Origin: Escallonia rubra
Taxonomy: Eukaryota > Streptophyta > Magnoliopsida > Escalloniales > Escalloniaceae
DNA: 64,000 nucleotides
Reading direction: 5' to 3'
Assembly (NCBI GenBank): GCA_033065855.1
Contig: JAVXUO010001522.1
Span: 52,338-116,337 of the forward strand
Shown one piece after another: positions 11,419 through 21,142 of this stretch. Under the pieces are notes generated by a model. That model was not told the DNA's origin. It saw only the letters and a program-made list of their open reading frames with translations, and made no database searches. The position numbers and the translations under genes are program-made. Position 1 is the stretch's first letter, and every line of letters begins with the position of its first letter.

Positions 11419-11552
11419 CTGGGCCCTAACGGATCTGACACAAACACTGTCTGCACCAAGTCCATCTCCAATCGGTATGACACCGATTTTTTCTCGGAGG
11501 AGCTGCTGTGGCGGTGACTGTGATGGGGCGGGGGTGCGCTAGCGGCGCTGCT

Positions 11553-11696
11553 TGCCTTCTTCTTCTTTTTGTCTCCGGTAGCGGCGGAGCCAGCCTCCTT
11601 GGGGAGCTTCTTGCGGGCCTTGGGCTTCTTCTCGGTGGGGGCCTTCTCAGCGACGGTGGGCTTCTTCTCCTCCGTCGGCTTCTTCTCCGGCGTCGC
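11553..11696 (-). pseudogene. Captured histone H2B N-terminal tail fragment
   Basis: The minus strand reads 48 codons with the plant H2B tail pattern: EKKPTEEKKP, then AEKAPTEKKPKARKKLPKE, then GDKKKKK. This stretch precedes the histone fold in plant H2B. The initiator Met is missing; a TAG stands directly before the fragment in frame. The histone fold that should follow the lysine run is absent, the reading continuing into unrelated Ser/Pro/His-rich codons. It is therefore a transduplicated fragment in a Pack-MULE and not a histone gene. Confidence 0.85.
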
Positions 11697-12654
11697 CTAC
11701 AGTGTACACCACGACACAACAGCGGCGACCACCGCACCGTAGCCACCACCGCACGAGATTTATCATCTGCGCCATCTCCGGTGCCATCTTCGGTGGCATC
11801 TCGTGGTCAACCACCCCTCATTCTCCGGCCACACCCCTCACCGAAAGTACTGCCCAACACCCCCGCGCACCACTGCGACACCGAACACTGCACGACTTCA
11901 TCACCTGTGAACCCAAAGCCGCATGCCTGACACCGTTGCCCTCCATTGGAAGCACCGCCCGCCGCAACCTCCAAAACAGTCCCTCCAAAATCCAAGAAGA
12001 TACTGTGTAGTTAATATACAAGGGTAAAAATGTCTTTTTGCGTCCCACCGTTAACACCGTCGAAGAAATGAAGCGGAGTATAATTTTCAAAAGATAGGGG
12101 GGTCTGTGTGTAATTTAGGGTAAACCTCAGGGGTTCCGTGAGTTATTAACCATTGAATAAAAGTGCTTAAATCAGCTCAGCTATAACAAAATGACTATAA
12201 AGGACACTTAATAAATAAATTTTAATATCCATATTTAGAAAGGTAATGTTAACATAACATTCATTTGCAAGTAACTAAAATATACAAATAAATTATCAAA
12301 AAGATACTTTCACTCCCATACAAAAGTTGTTTATTTCTTATTTAAAATTAAAAATACCCACAATGTCACATTAGTACTTTTAGTATAATAACTATTCCTA
12401 ACTAGTTAAAGGGTAAAGGATGCCCTTTTGTGAAAATTGAGGATAGGATGATAAATTAGAAGGTCAAACTTGATTATGAGAAAAGTGATTAAATCAATTT
12501 TTAGCTTTTCCAGGATTATGGATTTAATCAGTTTTTAGCTTTTCGAGGCATATTAAATATCTTAATCTTTTTTGTCAAGCACCCACATACTTGATTTAAT
12601 TTCGATTAAATCAGGTTTGACTATTCCAAAATCAATCTCAAACACCCTCTGAAT

Positions 12655-13347
12655 TTCTAGCTAAAAATTACAATTCTAAACCAAAACGGTGCCACTCTCC
12701 ACCATCGAACTGGACTACACCGAGAGCCCATCGGACTTTGCCGAATCTTGTTGGACTGCCGCCAGATGGCTTGAATATGTTGGAAAGTATCTAGAATGTT
12801 GTATGACCAAATTCTTTTAGTAAACCATTTTTCTCACAACATGCAAATTTATTAAGATAAATGGAGATAAATTAATCCTTGTATGTATGCATATAGAAGA
12901 AGTATTAAATAAAGAAAAAATCGCTAGTCTGTAAGAGACACAAATTTGCGGACTTTATATTGTTGTTGTCTCCTTTTGTGCAGGTTCTAACAAGTAATAA
13001 TGATCCAATATTTAATCCATAGGCTCACAGCGACATTTCTTCTTATAGCACGATTACATGACGACTTGCAAATCTATTCGATCATATTATCCACATATTT
13101 ATTATGTAGTGTCTTTCTCTCTTATTTATAACATTGATCTAACTTTTGTCTAATCCCTTTTCTCTACTATACATCCTTTATCTATACTAGGTGAAAGGAT
13201 GCAAAGACAACTTGAAAAAGAAAGGTCAAAACTTTTAGAAAGTTTATTTTAAATGAAAGGACATAACCTTTAAATAAAAGACACTAATTCTGGAGGGAGT
13301 TTTAAAACTTTCTAAGAGCATGTTGCCGGGATTCAATTTCTAGACTC
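12655..13347. other. Non-coding stretch, nothing recognised
   Basis: AT-rich DNA between two MITEs, without coding-like frames or clear repeats. Confidence 0.4.
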
Positions 13348-13350
13348 TTA

Positions 13351-13683
13351 AGCTCTGTTTGACAACATTTTTTTTTTTTACAAAAACAAGTGGATGTTTG
13401 ATAACTAAGTTTTTTTTTTTTTTTTTTGTGGTGGTTTGCGGTGACGGTGGTGGGGCGTGGCGGTGGCCGACGGTGTTGGTGGCTGTCGGCGGTGGCCGTC
13501 GGCAGTCGCCGGAGGTGGCTACCGGCGGTGGGAGGGTGGTGGTGGTCCCCAAAAAAAACCAAAACTCATTTTTGGAGTTTTTAAAAACTGATTTTTTAAA
13601 CTGAAGGAAAAAAAATAGTTACCAAACGCGTTTATTTTTTCCAGTTTTCAAAACTGGAAAAAAAAGCCCTGTCAAACGGGGCC
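13351..13683. mobile_element. Tourist-like (PIF/Harbinger) MITE, 333 bp
   Basis: The left end AGCTCTGTTTGACA and the inverted right end GGCCCCGTTTGACA form the terminal repeats. The trinucleotide TTA flanks both sides (13348-13350 and 13684-13686), the usual Harbinger target. The core is rich in GGTGGC and CGGTGG, with T and A runs outside it. The open frames crossing it on both strands are compositional. Confidence 0.75.
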
Positions 13684-13686
13684 TTA

Positions 13687-14440
13687 GTAACGACATCTAA
13701 ACACTAAAATTATAATTCTTTTTGCAATTCCAATCCGTAATTGGTAATAAAATAAGATTCCATAATTTAATTCCATTATAGCCTTCCAGTCGGAAGTACT
13801 TTACTAAATTGAGATATGAGAGGAACTATAACAGAAACATATATCAATGGTTAAAATCGTAGCCAATTACGCCTATGCACACATTATTTGCCACTAAAGT
13901 GGTTAAATTTAGTAACATATGTACTTTTTGGTCGACGACGTAGATAAGTAAAAGAGGGAGAGGATTTGGACGTTTTTATCGTATCATTGGCTCGTATACT
14001 TTGCTTTGCGGTGAACTTTGTTGAAGTATTTACATACTTTGAGTTGTTGAGAAAAATATTGTGTGCATATTAATTTTATTTCATGTCAGAAATATTTTTT
14101 TATTTTTATCAGTAATATTGCCCAAGGAAGCAAATGTTAAAAACAATATTAAGAAAGCAACGCCTACGTTGCACTATTTGACTAAAAACACTTGTAGTAT
14201 GATCAAGCACATTGAGAGAAGAAGTTGGAGGTTATTTCATAATATTACCAAACAATTTGGATGATTGGATCATCGGTGTTGGACCATCTAAAATCTTTTA
14301 CTTCTAAAGGCTCTTTAAATGGAAGCAAGGCAATACCAAAAAAGAGCCTTCAATGCAACATTCTGGATCCGCCATCACTGACCCCCCAAGTTAATTCTTA
14401 GACCTCACCTCGGTGTTGCCCTAGCAAAACGATAATCGCA
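13687..14440. other. Non-coding stretch, nothing recognised
   Basis: AT-rich DNA with no coding-like frame. The 67-codon frame at 14061-14264 has no recognised motif. Confidence 0.35.
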
Positions 14441-14451
14441 TATCGGAACTT

Positions 14452-15012
14452 ATATGGAAGGACGAAGTGGCCCTCATGTGCTATAGCAGTCCAAAAGCGA
14501 ATTTTTTTTGCTGCTACTTGATTGTAGAAAAATAATTACACTTCCTTGTGTAGTGTTTATTAATGGTTGCTAAAATATTTATAGTCGTTTTTTTGCTGAC
14601 ACTTTCAGCGACAAAATAATACCTTTTTTTTTTTACCATCATTAAATAATAATTACTAAAATTATTTAACGATAATTAATTATCGTTATATAGATGATTG
14701 TAACTTTTTTCCAATAACCCGAACAGTAGCTTACAAAAGTAAACAAGTGCCAATGCGATGCATAACAAGGGGAAATAGAGCCAGTACACACACACAAACC
14801 TTGGCTGGTCTGTTCATGTTGAAGAGCTCACAGTGAAACATGGAAATTAAAAAGAGTACAGTTTCTACGTCCATCTACACTGCACATGTATTGCTGGTCA
14901 ATCTTCTCTCTCTCTCTTTCTGATATGGGTGATCAATCTACATGACCGCATTGGAGTCATAGGGATCCAAGATTAGATTCTTGTGTCCCATAAAGCAGGA
15001 GCATTGACTCCA
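14452..15012 (+). other. Diverged copy of a promoter-like block
   Basis: It shares landmarks, in the same order, with the two blocks at 31873-32200 and 34441-34770: GAAGGACGAAGTGGCCCTCATGTG, then TTGGCTG, TGTTGAAGAGCTCAC, TGCACATGTATTGCTG and TAAAGCAGGAGCA. This copy has about 230 bp of extra AT-rich DNA after the first landmark (14487-14720), probably an insertion. No protein frame is conserved between copies, so a non-coding transcript or promoter relic is more likely than a gene. Confidence 0.5.
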
Positions 15013-15529
15013 TGCATGACCTACATTACATGTAACTTTTTCTGCTATCCACTTTTGAAAAATGTAAATGAAAATTTATAGACACAGGATGAGAAGAATT
15101 GTATCTCGGACTCACTTTCGTCGCTATAGGTCCCTTTAGTGTTGATAAATCGTCGGTTTTACTAATTTTCCATATGAATAGTCATGCTTCTCAATGTTTG
15201 CCCAATATGCTAAGTGTCATGTTAAATGTTTTCCACTGCATGTTGTCGTCTCTCTTTAGACTGTATTTGGATGAGGTGTTTTAACTAGAAATTTTACTTA
15301 ATTTGGCTTAAAAGTTATAGAGTACCTTGAATGCTATTCGATGTTTGGGAGGTGTCAAAGTGACTTTGTAAAATTACATAATGGATTTCAAGTCGGGATT
15401 TGTTGAGCCAAAATGACGTGGTTAAAATAGAAATTCTAGACTAGCGTTTGTAGAATTCACTGTTGAATTAACATCCATAACTTAGGTTTACTTTTCCGCT
15501 GCGTTTCTTTCTGCTTTTTGAACCGTTCA

Positions 15530-15565
<36 letters not shown>

Positions 15566-16123
15566 ATTTGTTATTGTTTGCTCGATCTTATAACTTATTC
15601 ATTTCATGATCAATAATACTTGTACAACACCCATCTACAAAAATTGTCAAATATTAAACTTTTATAAATTTGGGATTTTGCAAAGGCAGAGGTTTTAAAA
15701 TGAAAGAATTTTAAACGTCTTAGTATTTTAAAAAATTTCATCCAAACACGTTCTAGAACGAAGGATTTTACACATCATAGTGTACTAATTAAGAAATTTT
15801 GAATTTACGGTTACAAGGAACATGAAAATATAATGTAAGTATGACATTACCTCGTTTAATTACTCGGAAAAGGTATGAAATGAAGTGACAAATGTTCTAA
15901 TTTAAGACTTTGAGAACATGATTCCTATTAATTAGGAACAAAACACAAAAACGACCAGAGTTGAACATGGCATCTTGTGCTCGTTTCTTTGTCGAAGGGG
16001 ACTTAAATTGATGGAGAGGCGCTTGACCCCTTACTCAGTACAAAGTACCAACACCAAAGTCTGTATGAATTAATCTAAGTTAGCGTGACTTTCACATCTT
16101 CTCATAATACTGAAAAAAAAAAT
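15013..16123. other. Non-coding stretch with a (CT)n run
   Basis: AT-rich DNA. The only distinct feature is the CT microsatellite at about 15532-15561. Confidence 0.4.
15532..15561. repeat. (CT)n microsatellite
   Basis: An uninterrupted CT dinucleotide run of about 30 bp. Confidence 0.95.
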
Positions 16124-16300
16124 GGGTTAATTACGCTGAACCCAACACGAGGTTTGATATTATTGTGCTCACCCACATGATGTTTGAAAAATTACATTCC
16201 CCTCCTTGAGGGTAGATGCCTTTTACAATCAACCCATCCCAACTAGTCACTAAATTGACTTTGTTTGATCTACCCATTGAATGATTTCTTAATGTCTATC
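16124..16300. mobile_element. Single MULE-type end (fragment)
   Basis: GGGTTAATTACGCTGAACCC followed by AACACGAGGTTTGAT and AAAAATTACATTCCCCTCC resembles the left ends of the MULE-like elements at 5263 and 10825. No matching inverted end was found downstream, so this is a truncated copy or a solo end. Confidence 0.45.
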
Positions 16301-16875
16301 TATGCCCACCACGAACAGATCATCAGACTCATTGTTGAGAGAGACACAGAGAGCTCCAAGGACTTCTCAAAGAGATCAGTGGTGGTGAACCGGTGGTAAA
16401 TCATCGAAGAGAGAAAATATAAGGAAGAAGAAAATGCATTTTAGCTTTTTTTTATATGGGCAATTTAGATGATAGAGACCCTCGGTCCAAGATTTTTATT
16501 TAATTTGGGAACGGAGACCTTATTTGAAGACAAAATTACAGAGACGGGGGGCAAGGGTCGAACGAGAGATGAAGATGGACATAGCATTTATATGAGAGGG
16601 AGAGGAGGGGAAAAGAAGCAAAAGTACAGTAAGTTATTTCAACTTTCAAGTGGTACTACGTACTATCAACTAATATTAGTTTGAAAGAGAGGGACGGAAG
16701 ATGGAATTCTCGTTCCATACAATATGTAATGTATATTGTTACGAAATCGCTCTAGATAAATATGTATAGAACACGATAACCAAATAAGAAAACACAAGAA
16801 ATATGAGAGAACTCAAATCCACTTTGCACAAGTCAGATTTACAACGCTCCCTCACGTGTATCTCTCAACTGTTTT

Positions 16876-16995
16876 CCTACTCAAAGAAGGACTCTTCTTT
16901 CTTTGCCTACCCAAAGAAAGACTATCATGTCTTTCCTACTCAGAGAAGGACTCTTCTCTCTTGGCCTACTCCAAGAAGGACTCTCCTCTCTTGCC
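16876..16995. repeat. Four tandem copies of a 30-bp repeat
   Basis: Units start with CCTACTCAAAGAAGGACTC or variants at 16876, 16906, 16935 and 16965, with spacing of 29-30 bp. The copies differ by several bases each. The region 16700-17160 also has two GTGGGAC motifs (17065, 17123) of the kind common in plant LTR promoters, but no LTR pair was found. Confidence 0.85.
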
Positions 16996-17165
16996 CTTAA
17001 ACACAATACAAGACACTTTACTTATACTTGGAGAAAGCAGTGATCTTCTCTCTCCAAGCAATGTGGGACAAGATGTCTTATATACTAAGGGTCAAGTTGC
17101 AACCTTCTTTGAGTAACCGACGTGGGACATAAATACAAGACATATATCAACATATATAAATGGAA

Positions 17166-18642
17166 CGTCTCTTTTGGTGTAATACCCTTGTAGCTGTTAC
17201 ATAACTACTTAACATTAACACTCGACATAATAAGAAAACTGTTAAACAACGACACTAAAAAAAAACTTCGACAAAACTTAAACAATTACTTATAAGGACA
17301 TGTTTGGTTTTCACAAAAAAATTAATATTTACTTTACAAAATGTTGACAATAAACACTTAAATTCCATGCTTGATTTTCTAACAAATTAAAAGTTATGTT
17401 ATTTACTTTATTTTTGCGCTTGGATCGCCTGTGTCATAGTAACTAATTTAATCGATGCCAACAACCATTTTGTTGTTCCCTTTTAGTATGCTAACAGATA
17501 GAATATAATAAAGTTAGTTGGTAGGATATCGTTTGCTTGTATTCTGTTATTCTATATTTCGAGGAAATGTTGACCAGACAGTACATTAATTCAGACTTTT
17601 AGTTGGGTGCAAATATGATATGGTATTGGTATGTATATGTGGTACTAATTACTAAGGACTTGAAAGTCTCTATTTGACTGCGCTAACGTGACGTGCCATA
17701 AATAAAGAAGAAACTTTTCTTGAGTTCAGCTAATTGCGAAGGTGGAATTTTGCTAGCTAACTCTTAAAACATATTCGATTGACCGGTGGATGTTTGATAA
17801 GCACGCTTGAATGAGTATGGTCGTCTTTTAATATTCTTTTCATCTCAAATTGTTTGGTCAAGTTTAAGTTGCAAGCTTATTTGTGATATGAATCATGTTT
17901 TATGAGTTTATCATTATAACCAAGAAAGAAGGAATTGAAGACAATGTGTCAGGAGAAAGAAAATAGGTTAGTGGATGATTAAATATAATGAAATAAAATA
18001 AAATAAGTTTTAAAAAGATAAACATGAAGGAAAAAAAACCCTACAGAATCTCTTAATTGAAAAAGTGATTAATTTTTTTTGGAACAATTCAAAAAAAATA
18101 AATGATCAATTTTTTAGAACGGAGGAAGAGAGATTTTACAAACAAAATATATATAATTCAATAAGGCTAGCTTTTTTACTATTTTTGAACGGTAGGCATA
18201 ACAAACTAGGATGTCTGAAGTCTTCGAGAGATCAAATGGTAAAACAAATGTGGGGTTCTTCGCCATTAAATAGGTTACCTTGTTTCTTGTGCATAGTAAA
18301 AAAATCAAGTCAGATCCAGCGAACCTTCTGACACGTCTCTTTATTAAGTTGTCAACTGTTTTACAAGTTTAAACTGTCAGAGAATTGAACCGAATAAGGT
18401 CATCGTGTTTAAGACTCTCGGTTGGATGTGGGTTAATAGTCCCTCATGTGCAAATCACGGTTGGATGTGGAGTGCAAACAGCAAACTGCGTAATTTTAAA
18501 GGAGCCAAATATGCAATAGAAAAGTATTGAACCCAAGACCTTCGGAAATGAGAGTTCGACACCCTGTTAAGTTATCAATTATTTCAAAACCTCCGATTGT
18601 TAAAGAATATGTGTTATTATGCTTAACACTGCTTTCATCAAA
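17166..18642. other. Non-coding stretch up to the CACTA element
   Basis: AT-rich DNA. Short open frames at 18065-18331 and 18496-18678 carry no recognised motif, and the latter crosses the transposon border at 18643. Confidence 0.4.
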
Positions 18643-18655
18643 CATTACCAGAAAA

Positions 18656-19035
18656 TAGGCTTTTAGCGACGGGGACATCCGTTGCTAAAAGCCCAAAATC
18701 CGTCACTAAAAGAATTAGCGACGGATTCACCGTCGCTAAATATCCCTCGTATAAAAGCCCGTCACTAATAGTTTAGCGACGGAATTTTTAAATCCGTCGC
18801 TAAATATGTCATTTTTACCGACGGATTTATTTTTCATTAGCGACAGATATTTCGTCGCGAATTATATTTTTAGAATTTTAATTTATTTTCTTTTTTGTCA
18901 AATTAGCGAGGAATTTGATATTTTCGCGACGGAATATTCCGTCGCTAAAAAACTTATTTAGCGACGGAATATTCCGTCGCTAAATAACTGATTGTAGGAA
19001 TACTTTAGCGACAGAATAAATTCGTTGCCAAAAGT
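18656..19035. repeat. CACTA subterminal repeats, left end
   Basis: Many direct and inverted copies of TTTAGCGACGGA / TCCGTCGCTAAA. In CACTA elements such motifs bind the element's own DNA-binding protein. The matching array at the other end is 27690-28010. Confidence 0.85.
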
Positions 19036-19286
19036 CAAATTTTTTTTTATTTTTCAATTACCCAAACCTGTAATACAATTTTCAATTCTCAACAACAACG
19101 CGCAATAATCAATACATAAAGAAATATATAAAATAAATTATAAAAAATATTTATTAAAAAAAAACTCATACATGTACAAGCCGGGAACCGGGGATATAGC
19201 CGGTTAGGAGATGGGAGAAGAGTACAAGCCGGGCGCGGGGGACGGGGGGGGGGGGGAAGCTAGGAACGGGCACGGGAAGGGGCTCA

Positions 19287-20949
19287 TCAGGGGTTCCCGA
19301 GTCCCGGATCTGGATCCTGCTGATCCGGGGCCGGGGCGGCCGGTCCAGCAATGCCCTGCTCCCTGATCATCCGGCACACCACTGTAGCAATGCGCTGGAT
19401 CTCCTCGTCGTCCAACTGAGGCCGAGGAGCCGGTGTCTGTGGAGGGGCAGCAGGGGGTGAGGACGCTCTTATCACGGCACGAGCAGTCGTGCTAGGCAGG
19501 CCGCGTATGCGGCCTTTCGGCCGATTCACGACCTCCGGCGTATCCAGCCATCGCTTCAACCCCCCAGTACTCGCAGCCATACTAGTGGACGCTGATGGAT
19601 GTCCGGACTGCTGCTCGGACCCCCTTAGCTGTTCATACGAGGCCTGCAAAAATAGTAGTTTAACGATATGTTAGGGCATTAATTAACGAAACAGACATTG
19701 AGGATAGAAAGAAAAAACATTAACTTAAATAAATTGACTCACATCGATCCACCGGGCAATATCTGAAATATAGTCGCCCGCCCGGTGCGTCTCGTCCTTG
19801 TCCTTCTTCCGCACGTGCGTCTGAGTATAGGTCAGAGCTATGACCTCATCCTCCTCTAGATCCGGGTGCTCGACCGCGTTCATGTGTCAGACGATGTCGT
19901 GTGGCACCGACCCCCCGTGTGCGTCGGATCTCTGTTCTGTCTGTTCTCAGCCCCGCTCTTACTCTTGGCGTCCCAACCTGGATCCGCAGCCCGCCGATTT
20001 ATTATTTCCCCCATACACTGTGAGATATCCAATGTGGGGGATATCTCGTCATGTCCGTCATCGGGGCACCCGCGGGCAGCGCCTTCTTCGCCCGGTCTCG
20101 TGCATCGTGGAGCCATCGGCGGTAATTCTTGCCGATGTAGGCAAAGAAAGCCTGCTGCCCCAGTACCTGCTGCTGAGGCCTGTCAAACGTGAACCCCTCC
20201 TGTAAGGCATTCAATAACACAAATTAACAACATAAAACAAACTGTAATTTAACATTTACTAACGCTGAAAAAAATACTTCATCGTACCAGCCACTCCTCC
20301 CATAGGGCCTCCCTCGCAGCGGCATCCCAGTCCTTCCAGTACAGGCGTTGCTCGAAGAATCGGCCCTTCACAAGAACGCCGATCTTCGTCCTCGCCATAT
20401 TCTCCAGGATCCTGCCAAAGAAGTAATTAAATTAATTAATACAGTTCAAATATAAATTAACACCCCAAAATTTTAAACATAAGGCATGAGGTGATATTTT
20501 TAGTACTTACAGGCCTTCCTGCGTGAGCGTAACTCTCTGTTTACGCTGGGGGTCGATGCCTACCCCGCGTGTCGGACCACGGCCTCGTCGAGATCCTACA
20601 AAACACAGACATTAATACAGTTCAAATATAAGGCTAGCGAAAATGTACGAAACACCGTTATCAACTATACCTGAGGTAGAACCCACGGAAGATGGAGAAT
20701 GCACGCGCGTGTGGGATGAATCTGCGTCGGGCTGGGGCGACGGCTAAACTGGGGCTGGGGCGACGGCTGGGGCTGGGTCGACGGCGATGGCTGGGGCGAC
20801 GGTGACGGCGACGGCTGGGGCTGGGCCCCCGATGGCTGTCCGCGATCACTCTGTGCCTCGTCATCAGTAGGCAATGACGAGGTGGGACTAACCGGGGAGG
20901 AAGCAGCTCGGCGTCCAGCCCTGCCACGAATAGCCCGTATCCTATCCAT
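19287..20949 (-). pseudogene. Ptta/En-Spm family transposon protein of the CACTA element
   Basis: This is the second gene of the CACTA element (plant transposase Ptta/En/Spm type). Five minus-strand exons with GT-AG junctions can be read: 20949-20671, 20595-20511, 20411-20288, 20199-19743 and 19643-19287. Family hallmarks are RGRGPTRGVGIDP in exon 2, RFFEQRLYWKDW in exon 3, and YIGKNYRRWLHDARDRAKK, YPPHWISHSVW and LTYTQTHVRKKD in exon 4. The reading frame shifts inside exon 4 near 20000. The Pro/Ser/Gln-rich exon 1 joins exon 2 in the wrong phase, which points to an indel in its repeats. Start chosen at MDRIRAIRGR. The family assignment is good; a functional product is unlikely. Confidence 0.75.
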
Positions 20950-21142
20950 ATCTGACTTCATATAGATTATATACAAAGACATTAACACGTGAAAAACAAT
21001 AATTTAGGCATAAATCATCATCGGCACTATATATATATATATATGAACGGATGTGCAAAAACACATCAATAAACACCAAGTTCTAAAATGTTACTACATT
21101 TTTCCCGTGATGTTACAACATTACAAGTCAATCATTTTCAGT

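Larger units (their letters stand above)
10825..12152. mobile_element. Pack-MULE with captured gene fragments
   Basis: It has long terminal inverted repeats of about 72 bp (10825-10896 and 12081-12152), starting GGGTTAATTACTCACGG and, inverted, TGGTTAATAACTCACGG, with about six mismatches. Perfect 9-bp target duplications TTGAATAAA lie at 10816-10824 and 12153-12161, the Mutator-type signature. The 1328-bp element has no transposase. Its GC-rich interior holds an antisense histone H2B tail fragment (11553-11696) and a coiled-coil-like protein fragment (11236-11418), both reading on the minus strand. Confidence 0.9.
10489..12654. mobile_element. MITE split by a MULE insertion
   Basis: The left terminus GTACGTTTGAGATTAATTCT at about 10492 pairs with the right terminus near 12630-12654, whose reverse complement reads GGGTGTTTGAGATTGATTTT. 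The two halves (10489-10824 and 12153-12654) share the ATTTAATCAG and TTTTTAGCTTTT vocabulary of the copy at 9313-9714. The MULE at 10825-12152 lies between them with its own target duplication, so it inserted later. Confidence 0.65.

Noticed and set aside
16876..16995. Regularly spaced repeats resembling a CRISPR array
   Set aside because: The 30-bp units are directly adjacent without unique spacers, and this is plant nuclear DNA.
17060..17130. GTGGGAC motifs resembling inverted upstream elements of plant snRNA genes
   Set aside because: No TATA at the required spacing and no snRNA sequence follows on the minus strand.
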